Shown: one piece after another, positions 6,662-12,073 of the stretch
How the letters are laid out: each line of letters opens with the position of its first letter
Position numbering within the stretch: the stretch's first letter is position 1
Origin: Spirochaetota bacterium
Lineage (GTDB): Bacteria; Spirochaetota; UBA12135; COTS27
Length of the DNA stretch: 12,073 nt
Assembly: GCA_030621685.1 (NCBI GenBank)
Contig: JAUXHF010000023.1
Coordinates: 1 to 12,073, forward strand
Reading direction: 5' to 3'
Translations under genes and position numbers: made by a program
The notes under the pieces: generated by a model
Databases searched by the model: none
What the model was told of the DNA's origin: nothing
The model's input: only the letters and a program-made list of their open reading frames with translations

Positions 6662-6961
6662 TTATTGGTTTCCTGCCAAACCAAATCTATAAAACAGCAA
6701 GTACGTCAAGAGTCGCAGCAAAATAAGTGAAAGAATAGCCTGCATCGGAAAAAACGATGGCATGTGTAAGGCCCTAGGTAAAATTAAAGCAAACAAGCGA
6801 AGATACCAATCGGTTGCCAGGCAAAAAAACTGATACACGAAGTTATTCTGATGGCTGCCTATGAAAATAGACAAGGCTATTCTGCCAACAAGGGTCCACA
6901 TTAAAACAGCAATAATGTAGTTTACTATGGAGTAAAAAAGAAGTGGCAGTAGCTCAAGCAT
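6662..6961 (-). CDS. Small YggT-like integral membrane protein
   Basis: A 99-residue, strongly hydrophobic protein. The first hydrophobic stretch covers about residues 2-34 (including YIIAVLMWTLVGRIALSIF), and a second covers about 55-92. Between them is a short polar loop with NNFVYQFFCLATDWYLRLF. Length and layout match the YggT family, whose members have about 96 residues with a motif like RALLSW...NP...F...LTEP.L.P.R..LP between two membrane segments. Here the match is loose: GRIALS and LATDWYLRLFALILP take those places. YggT proteins are implicated in cell shape or division in some bacteria and osmotic tolerance in others; no role is claimed here. It stands alone, convergent with the M23 gene, with its 5' side facing the symporter terminator. 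No strong ribosome site (AAAGAAAC). It could be an unrelated small membrane protein. Confidence 0.55.
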   Translation of the reverse strand: MLELLPLLFYSIVNYIIAVLMWTLVGRIALSIFIGSHQNNFVYQFFCLATDWYLRLFALILPRALHMPSFFPMQAILSLILLRLLTYLLFYRFGLAGNQ

Positions 6962-7008
6962 AATGACGTTTCTTTAGGCGCAAGGTTTGTACCTTCAGGC
7001 TAAAGAAC

Positions 7009-7048
7009 TTAGAGCTTAGAATTTAGAACTGTTAAGCTGCCATGGCAG
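7009..7048. repeat. 7-bp triple repeat and 12-bp palindrome upstream of the YggT-like gene
   Basis: TTAGAGC, TTAGAAT and TTAGAAC follow each other without a gap at 7009-7029. CTGCCATGGCAG at 7037-7048 is a perfect 12-bp palindrome. A second perfect palindrome, TTAGCGCTAA, lies at 7073-7082. All sit 50-120 bp upstream of the minus-strand start at 6961 and could be operator sites; no clear -35/-10 pair was found beside them. Confidence 0.45.
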
Positions 7049-7101
7049 TACAAAAAAACCATCAGCAGAAATTTAGCGCTAAGCTATATATTTAGAAGAA
7101 A

Positions 7102-7139
7102 CAAAGGGTGTCTCTTACTACAGCAAGAAACACCCTTTG
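7102..7139 (-). terminator. Rho-independent terminator of the symporter operon
   Basis: CAAAGGGTGT (7102-7111) pairs perfectly with ACACCCTTTG (7130-7139), 10 bp with five G/C pairs, and TCTT/AAGA can extend the stem inside. Reading on the minus strand the stem is followed by TTTCTTCT. It lies 23 bases after the symporter stop, the usual place. Between the two, TGAATAAC (7147-7154) and GTTATTCA (7161-7168) form a further perfect 8-bp inverted repeat that straddles the stop codon. Confidence 0.8.
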
Positions 7140-7161
7140 AATGTCTTGAATAACAATAATG

Positions 7162-8940
7162 TTATTCAGCTTTATCTTCTATAATAGTACCGCCGCGTGG
7201 TATACGAACATTATCAATCATATCTTGAATTCGCTGTGGTGGTGGTGGCGTAGCTAAAGAGGCTACAATCATAACCACGAAAGAAACAGGTATACCAAAA
7301 ACACCAGCAGATATATTGCTAATACCAAACCAAGTTCCTATCGGGCCATTGCCGAATCCCCAGCGTGTGCCGATAAGGTAATACAGACAAATAATGAACC
7401 CAGACAACATGCCAAGAACCGCGCCTGTTTTGTTGGCACGTTTCCACCACACGCCTAAAACGAGCGGAGCAAATAAACCTGAAGCTGCAAGCGAGAAAGC
7501 CCATGCTACCATAGAAAGAATATCAGTTGGTCTTGTAGAGGCTAAAGCGGCTGCAAAAAGCGCTACAAAAATAAGGATAGTTCGTGCAATGATAAGACGA
7601 AGTCTAGGATTTGCTTTCGGGTTGATCATTTTATAATAAACATCATGGCTAAAGGCATTAGCAATGGCTAAAAGCAAGCCATCGGCAGTTGAAAGAGCTG
7701 CAGCAAAACCGCCGGCAGCTGTTAGCCCTGCTATCACATAAGGCAAGCCAGCAATTTCGGGCGTAGCTAGTACGATAACATCGCGGTTTATCATTAACTC
7801 TGCAAACTGCAGAATTCCATCGCCATTGGCATCATTAATTTTAATAAGACCAACATTGCCACCCCAAGTGTCTACCCAAGAGGGAAGAGCCGAGATTGAT
7901 TTACCAACTACCTCGCTAAGAATTTCATACCGAGCAAAAGCAGCATAGGCCGGAGCTGTGAAATAAAGAAGGAAAATAAAGAAAAGAGACCATCCTACAG
8001 AAGCACGAGCAGCCTTAACACTAGGCGTGGTAAAAAATCGCATAAGAATATGCGGTAGCGATGCCGTGCCTAACATTAAACAAAATATCAGCGCGAAAAA
8101 GTTTGTTGGCGTGTAATTTGTGAATGGTTGCACATAAAGCTGTTCTATGCCCAGCTGCATTTCCAAATCAGTAATTCTCTCAAGAATAGTACCGTAGGTA
8201 AGCTGCGGAATAGGGACACCTGTTATGCGGGTAGATAGAATAACCACCGGAAGAAGGTAAGCCACAATAAGAATGATGTATTGGGCCACTTGAGTCCACG
8301 TAACACCACGCATGCCACCAAGCATCGAGCATACAAGAATACCTATAAGACCAAAGTATACAGCATACTCAAAAGGAATATCTGTAAACCTAGAGGTTAT
8401 AATACCCGTAGCGTAAATCTGCGCGGTTACATACGTAAACGAGCAACTAAAAAGCACTACAATCCCAATAAGCCTAACGGCATTGCCATCATAGCGTTCG
8501 CCAAGAAAGTCTGGCACCGTATACGCACCGAATTTCCTAAGATAGGGTGCTAAAAGCACAGCTACCAGCACATAACCGCCCGTCCATCCAAGGACGAAAG
8601 CAAGCCCGTCAAAACCAAGTACGTAAAGACTGCCCGCCATGCCCACAAAAGAGGCACCAGACATCCAGTCCGCGCCCGTTGCCATGCCGTTAAATACCGG
8701 TGGAACCTGACGTCCTGCTACATAATATTGATTAACTTCTACCGTACGCGATAAAATTCCTATACCAGCATATACAGATACAGTCAACACCATAAAGGTG
8801 TAACCAATGTATCTATCTGGGAAGCCAAGTTGTTCTAATATCGCAAGAACAATAACAACTCCCAAAAAGGCACCTGTATATAATGCATAAATTTTAGGAA
8901 GATTTTTAATAAAGTCTGAATCTTTAGTTCCGTTACCCAT
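7162..8940 (-). CDS. Sodium:solute symporter large subunit, VC_2705 type
   Basis: A 592-residue SSS-family transporter of the inner membrane that should couple sodium (or proton) entry to uptake of a small organic anion. Relatives are often labelled acetate/ActP-like, but the substrate cannot be read here. Visible hallmarks are the signature region GMATGADWMSGASFVGMAG at about residues 85-103, GGMRGVTWTQVAQY at 208-221, and AGGFAAALSTADGLLLAIAN at 409-428, with about a dozen hydrophobic helices. An insert at about 350-395 carries DANGDGILQFAE (370-381), a complete 12-residue EF-hand-type loop just before VLATPEIAGLP. A perfect AGGAGG lies five bases before the ATG. It follows the DUF4212 gene by 8 bp, and this pairing is itself diagnostic of the family. 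A terminator lies downstream. Confidence 0.93.
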   Translation of the reverse strand: MGNGTKDSDFIKNLPKIYALYTGAFLGVVIVLAILEQLGFPDRYIGYTFMVLTVSVYAGIGILSRTVEVNQYYVAGRQVPPVFNGMATGADWMSGASFVGMAGSLYVLGFDGLAFVLGWTGGYVLVAVLLAPYLRKFGAYTVPDFLGERYDGNAVRLIGIVVLFSCSFTYVTAQIYATGIITSRFTDIPFEYAVYFGLIGILVCSMLGGMRGVTWTQVAQYIILIVAYLLPVVILSTRITGVPIPQLTYGTILERITDLEMQLGIEQLYVQPFTNYTPTNFFALIFCLMLGTASLPHILMRFFTTPSVKAARASVGWSLFFIFLLYFTAPAYAAFARYEILSEVVGKSISALPSWVDTWGGNVGLIKINDANGDGILQFAELMINRDVIVLATPEIAGLPYVIAGLTAAGGFAAALSTADGLLLAIANAFSHDVYYKMINPKANPRLRLIIARTILIFVALFAAALASTRPTDILSMVAWAFSLAASGLFAPLVLGVWWKRANKTGAVLGMLSGFIICLYYLIGTRWGFGNGPIGTWFGISNISAGVFGIPVSFVVMIVASLATPPPPQRIQDMIDNVRIPRGGTIIEDKAE

Positions 8941-8948
8941 CTTTCCTC

Positions 8949-9218
8949 CTATTCGCTAACGCCAAATTCTTCATCAATGGCGTTTTGTTTTGCTGAAAAC
9001 CAGAAAATAAGAATCACAAAGACAATAAGTGACCCCTGTCCAGCCATATAATATCCCAGCTTAAAGCCCAAGATAGGTATGGTAATTTCACTGAAAGCAA
9101 GAGCAAAGCCATGTATCAAAAAACTAAATATAAACCATATAACTAAGGCTACTATCATTAATGATTTAGTTTTCTTCCAATGCTCCTCTCTTACTTCTTT
9201 AGTAGGTTGTTCTTGCAT
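8949..9218 (-). CDS. DUF4212 small subunit of the sodium:solute symporter
   Basis: An 89-residue protein with two membrane helices, about residues 19-43 and 54-75. Between them is FGLxxGYYMAGQGS-like sequence (here GFKLGYYMAGQGSLIVFV), and it ends with the soluble motif NAIDEEFGV. REEHWKKTKSL before helix 1 and the terminal D-E-E-F-G-V are typical of DUF4212, the 'sodium/substrate symporter small subunit' encoded directly upstream of VC_2705-type symporters. Strong ribosome site GAGGAGG five bases before the ATG. First gene of a two-gene operon; the role is presumably assembly or regulation of the large subunit in the membrane. Length is normal and no defect is seen. Confidence 0.92.
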   Translation of the reverse strand: MQEQPTKEVREEHWKKTKSLMIVALVIWFIFSFLIHGFALAFSEITIPILGFKLGYYMAGQGSLIVFVILIFWFSAKQNAIDEEFGVSE

Positions 9219-9244
9219 CTCTTCCTCCTCGTATATTACTGAAA

Positions 9245-9408
9245 GAGTTTCCTCTAACCTGCACAGAGCTAGGTAAACAAATAAGGCATCTTAAAACTTA
9301 AACTGCCTTACATTTTTACACCTCTGGTTAAAGGGTGTTTTAAAAACCAAGATATGAAAATCTTACAAAGAATCTTCGTGTCTTGGTATATTGCTTCATA
9401 AGCATACC
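9245..9408 (-). promoter_or_regulatory. Structured leader of the symporter operon, possible attenuator
   Basis: In transcript order on the minus strand. H0 (9408-9385): GGTAT and ATACC enclose GCTT-ATG-AAGC. H1 (9387-9346): ACCAAGA pairs with TCTTGGT, and after a 3x3 internal loop GAAGATT pairs with GATTTTC around an 8-base loop; H1 ends in TTTTT. H2 (9338-9318): ACACC with GGTGT. H3 (9310-9282): TAAGGCA with TGCCTTA. H4 (about 9256-9245): AGAG-GAAA-CTCT with a GNRA-type loop, 10-25 bases from the ribosome site. H0 and H1 overlap at 9385-9387, so the ACC segment can pair only one way at a time. This is the layout of an antiterminator/terminator switch, though the H1 stem is AT-rich. No known riboswitch class was recognised. 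Confidence 0.45.
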
Positions 9409-9413
9409 ATTAA

Positions 9414-9445
9414 ACTATATTTTTTTTAAAAAAATAAAAAGTCAA
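9414..9445 (-). promoter_or_regulatory. Candidate promoter of the symporter operon
   Basis: On the minus strand TTGACT (9445-9440) matches the -35 consensus at five of six positions. Possible -10 elements are AATATA (9421-9416, spacing 18) or TATAGT (9419-9414, spacing 20). The spacer is almost pure T then A, which could bend DNA. Transcription from here would give a leader of about 190 bases. Confidence 0.4.
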
Positions 9446-9844
9446 GTTTTTTTTTTCGTTTTTTTGTAAAATTCTAATCTTTAAGATTTTTAAAGAGAGC
9501 ATGTTTTAGTTATCTTGAATTTTTCTTTTCTTTTATTTCCTCGGTGGCAAGCACAAAAAGCAAAGAAAGAGCAAAATTCCGCTTTTCACAAGAGAAAGAG
9601 AAGTATTTCAAAGAAAAATCTTCCAAAAATGCTATACTCATGCTTGGCCATGTATAAAACAGGCTCTGAAATTCAAATTTTGAACCTTTATAACAAGGCT
9701 TATATGAAAAGATTGTTTTTTTCAGAAAATTATGATTTTCCGCACAACTCTATACGAAGCTGCTCTTATACATACCTACTAAAAAAATAGGGCATGTTTT
9801 AAAAATAAAAAGAACCTTAGGAAGCTTTATTACTTAAAAAAACA
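9446..9844. other. asd: AT-rich gap upstream of asd, no convincing gene
   Basis: About 400 bp between the divergent symporter operon and asd. It opens with T runs, then a perfect 7-bp hairpin TCTTTAA (9478-9484)/TTAAAGA (9490-9496). GCATGTTTTA appears at about 9499-9508 and again at about 9792-9801. A weak promoter candidate for asd is TTGAAC (9680-9685) with TATGAA (9703-9708), 17 bp apart. A 91-codon open frame (9515-9790) has no recognisable family and no ribosome site, and I do not call it. Confidence 0.5.
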
Positions 9845-11071
9845 ATGAATTTGCGCTTAGGAATAGTTGGCTGGCGAGGCATGGTCGGCTCTGTCTTGGT
9901 ACAGAGAATGCAAGCAGAAAAAGATTTTCTGCAATTTAGCAGCAGTTTTTTCTCGACATCCCAAGCCGGAGAGGCTTTACCTGAATCATTAACAAAAATG
10001 CTGGGAGCTGCCAGTTTTGCCCCCACATTAAAAGATGCGTGCAATCTTTCAGCCTTAGGCGAAATGGATATTATCCTCTGCACCCAAGGAGGAATTTATA
10101 CTAGCGAAATTCAGCCTAAGCTGCGCAAAGCAGGCTGGCAAGGCTTCTGGGTAGATGCCGCCTCTACCCTTCGACTTGAAAGTTTTTCTACGCTTACTAT
10201 GGACCCTGTGAACCTAGCTTTGATTGAAGCAGATTTGCTACTGGGTAAAAAAGATTTTATTGGAGCTAATTGCACTACGGCCATTCTTGTTATGGGGCTT
10301 TCTGGCTTGTTTAAAAAATCGCTTGTGCATTGGGTATCGTTTGCTAGCTATCAATCGGTTTCTGGCTCTGGCGCTAAGGCCATAGAATCTTTGTTGCAAC
10401 AAACTAAGGCTGTATCAGATGTGGCTTCTGCCTTGCCAGCTGGCTACTCGGCTTTGCAAAGCACGCAATCGCTTAGCCATTTCTTGCAAAACAAAGAACA
10501 AAAAAGGATCTCTGATGAAGCCTTGCACCCTTCGGCTCTGTCTGTGGGGCCTATCGGCTTCAACGTGCTTCCTTGGATAGATAGCGATATAGGAAATGGC
10601 TGGTCTCGTGAAGAATTAAAAACACAGCAGGAAACCAATAAGATTTTGGGAATAAAGAAAGACAAAGCCATTCCCATAGAGGGTACATGTGTTCGCGTTC
10701 CTACCTTGCGTTGTCATGCCCTTAGCTGCCTTGTTTACTTAAAAGAAAATCTTTCTGCGGGGCAATGCCAGGCCATTCTTCAAGCTGCGCATCCTTGGAT
10801 AAATATAGTGGAGAACACGAAAGAAACAACTTTGGCTGAACTCACGCCGGCCATGTTTTCGGGTAGCCTGCAGATTGGCATCGGTAGAATCCGCAAAAGC
10901 AGGCTTGGCGGCAAGCTTGACGAAAAATACCTGAACCTATTCATTATTGGCGACCAGCTTCTATGGGGCGCCGCAGAACCCCTGCGCCGCATGCTTCCCA
11001 TTCTCATAAAACATCTTTCTACTAGCCCTGCTGCGCTAACTAACAAAAATAACGCAAAAAACATTGCCTAA
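9845..11071 (+). CDS. asd: Aspartate-semialdehyde dehydrogenase
   Basis: Converts aspartyl-4-phosphate and NADPH to aspartate 4-semialdehyde, the branch point to diaminopimelate/lysine, threonine and methionine, so it supplies cell-wall precursor in the cytoplasm. The protein (408 aa; E. coli Asd is somewhat shorter) follows the E. coli type closely: nucleotide-binding GWRGMVGSVL at 9-18, FFSTSQAG at 35-42, GWQGFWVDAAS at 97-107, catalytic Cys in GANCTT (C143), substrate Arg in CVRV (R284), the general-base His in RCH (H291), and GDQLLWGAAEPLRRML at 369-384. All key residues are present. A C-terminal tail of about 20 residues (Ser/Asn/Ala-rich) extends past the E. coli end. Start: ATG at 9845 fits the family N-terminus but lacks a ribosome site; the nearest purine run (TTAGGAAG) is over 20 bases away. 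The MBL-fold gene follows after 18 bp. Confidence 0.97.
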   Translation: MNLRLGIVGWRGMVGSVLVQRMQAEKDFLQFSSSFFSTSQAGEALPESLTKMLGAASFAPTLKDACNLSALGEMDIILCTQGGIYTSEIQPKLRKAGWQGFWVDAASTLRLESFSTLTMDPVNLALIEADLLLGKKDFIGANCTTAILVMGLSGLFKKSLVHWVSFASYQSVSGSGAKAIESLLQQTKAVSDVASALPAGYSALQSTQSLSHFLQNKEQKRISDEALHPSALSVGPIGFNVLPWIDSDIGNGWSREELKTQQETNKILGIKKDKAIPIEGTCVRVPTLRCHALSCLVYLKENLSAGQCQAILQAAHPWINIVENTKETTLAELTPAMFSGSLQIGIGRIRKSRLGGKLDEKYLNLFIIGDQLLWGAAEPLRRMLPILIKHLSTSPAALTNKNNAKNIA

Positions 11072-11089
11072 AAAACAAAAGAGGCCTTT

Positions 11090-11965
11090 ATGTATACCAT
11101 ACTAGACATAAACTTTCAAAATACTCCAAAAACCATAGGCTGCATCCTCATCAAAGCTCCTAGTGGCGAGAATATTATCATTGACCCCGGCCCGCACAGC
11201 TGCTTAGCCACTCTGCAAGCAGCCTTAAGCAAAGAAAACTTGGTCTTAGGCGATATCCATAAAGTTCTGCTCACCCATGTTCATTTAGACCATGCAGGCG
11301 CATCATGGGCTTTTGCCGAAGCTGGCGCTTCTATATTTGTGCATCCCGTAGCTGCCCCTTATATTGAAAACCCCCAGAAGCTCTTAGCCTCTGCCACTAG
11401 GATTTATCAAGATAGGATGCAGGAGCTTTGGGGGGAAGTTCGGCCCATCTCCGGCGAGAAAATAAAAACGATTACAAACGGCCAGCTTTTCAATTTGGGT
11501 GATGGCCAAAACCTACTAAGCGTATATACCCCCGGTCATACAAAGCACCACATTTCTTTTTGGCAAGGAAAAACCTTATTTGCTGGCGATGCTTTAGGCG
11601 TGAAGATTGGAGACGGCGGCGTTGTGCCTCCATGTCCGCCGCCAGATCTTGAGGTAGACGTATGGATTGAAACTTTAGAGCAGATAAAAAAATCTATGCC
11701 TGAAAAAATTGTACTCACTCATTTTGGAGAAAGTACTATGGCCCCAGGCCATCATATTTTAGCCATGCAAACAGCTCTTTCCGCTGCGCTTGGGATGGTT
11801 GTTCAAGGCAATAAGCAAAAGCTTGAGCATGTGAAACTTCTTAAAGAGTTTGAAGGTTTTTATGAAAAACTGGCTAAGACAAGCGCTGCCTATCCCGTAA
11901 TAAACCCCCCTTACATGAGCTTAAGTGGCCTAGAACGATTTATAAAAGTGCGTGATATACACTAA
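11090..11965 (+). CDS. MBL-fold metallo-hydrolase
   Basis: A 291-residue cytoplasmic enzyme of the metallo-beta-lactamase superfamily. The zinc-binding motif THVHLDHAG is at residues 62-70 (H63, H65, D67, H68). Further ligands are H150 in TPGH, D167 in AGD and H211 in LTHFG, so both metal sites look complete. The N-terminal part has IIDPGPH (30-36), and a helical C-terminal extension (about 225-291) follows the core. This subgroup, with its TPGHTxHHISFW block, resembles glyoxalase II-like hydrolases, but the substrate cannot be inferred. AGAGG lies five bases before the ATG. It starts 18 bp after asd on the same strand, so it is probably co-transcribed; no functional link to Asd is evident. 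Confidence 0.9.
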   Translation: MYTILDINFQNTPKTIGCILIKAPSGENIIIDPGPHSCLATLQAALSKENLVLGDIHKVLLTHVHLDHAGASWAFAEAGASIFVHPVAAPYIENPQKLLASATRIYQDRMQELWGEVRPISGEKIKTITNGQLFNLGDGQNLLSVYTPGHTKHHISFWQGKTLFAGDALGVKIGDGGVVPPCPPPDLEVDVWIETLEQIKKSMPEKIVLTHFGESTMAPGHHILAMQTALSAALGMVVQGNKQKLEHVKLLKEFEGFYEKLAKTSAAYPVINPPYMSLSGLERFIKVRDIH

Positions 11966-11981
11966 GTAATACGCAAAGTTT

Positions 11982-12073
11982 TCAAATCTCAAATCTTAGG
12001 TCTTCTGTGGCGGCGGCTTTGCCGATGGGAAAAGAATGTTGTTCAAAATAAGCCTGTAGCCCGGCGAGTTTTT
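11982..12073 (-). CDS. C-terminal end of an unidentified protein, cut by the window edge
   Basis: On the minus strand a frame is open from the right edge to TGA at 11984-11982, giving 29 residues that begin KLAGLQAYFEQHSFPIG and end KAAATEDLRFEI. The amphipathic, natural-looking composition and the 16-bp convergent spacing after the MBL-fold stop support a real gene whose body lies outside the window. I do not recognise the family. GATTTGAGATTTGA at the end contains a short direct repeat around the stop. Confidence 0.55.
   Translation of the reverse strand, partial: KLAGLQAYFEQHSFPIGKAAATEDLRFEI

Noticed and set aside
9245..9408. A known riboswitch class in the symporter leader
   Set aside because: I tried to match the conserved cores of common classes (TPP, SAM, glycine, cobalamin, c-di-GMP) by eye and found none.
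9515..9790. 91-codon open frame on the + strand upstream of asd
   Set aside because: No ribosome site, no recognisable motif, Lys/Ser/Phe-rich composition expected of translated AT-rich intergenic DNA.

Overview
This 12 kb window is AT-rich (by eye about 60% A+T, with A/T runs between genes) and looks like an ordinary chromosomal segment of a Gram-negative bacterium. No transposase, integrase, phage gene, tRNA, rRNA or CRISPR array was seen. The primary sigma factor retains region 1.1 and a long non-conserved insert between regions 1.2 and 2.1. The aspartate-semialdehyde dehydrogenase is of the E. coli type, and the LysM-M23 protein is membrane anchored. The wording of sigma region 4 and of the LysM/M23 protein reminds me of spirochaetes, but this is recall without a search, so I hold the phylum call at low confidence.

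Layout from left to right. (1) The 3' part of a large DUF349-repeat protein gene (+), open through the left edge, beginning with an 84-bp tandem repeat. (2) Convergent to it, the primary sigma factor gene rpoD (-). (3) A roughly 500-bp very AT-rich divergent region with hairpins and six AAGCAA/TTGCTT words. (4) A LysM + M23 peptidase gene (+) whose 3' end has been tandemly copied into about 290 bp of non-coding DNA. (5) A small YggT-like membrane protein gene (-). (6) A two-gene sodium:solute symporter operon (-): DUF4212 small subunit, then the VC_2705-type large subunit. It has a clear terminator downstream and a highly structured leader upstream. (7) A roughly 400-bp AT-rich gap. (8) asd followed by an MBL-fold hydrolase (+), 18 bp apart and probably co-transcribed. 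(9) The last 29 codons of an unidentified gene (-) entering from the right edge.

The genes do not form one pathway. They are housekeeping functions: transcription initiation (rpoD), cell-wall hydrolysis or assembly (M23), diaminopimelate/lysine/threonine precursor supply (asd), and uptake of a small organic acid (symporter pair). The most interesting material lies between the genes. The symporter leader has an arm that can pair either upstream or downstream of itself, and the downstream choice is terminator-like. The 3' end of the M23 gene is a decaying tandem repeat. The sigma factor carries Met at the position I align with E. coli T440, a -10 contact residue. I did not find a clear undescribed multi-gene system here; the symporter leader is the best candidate for an undescribed regulatory element.
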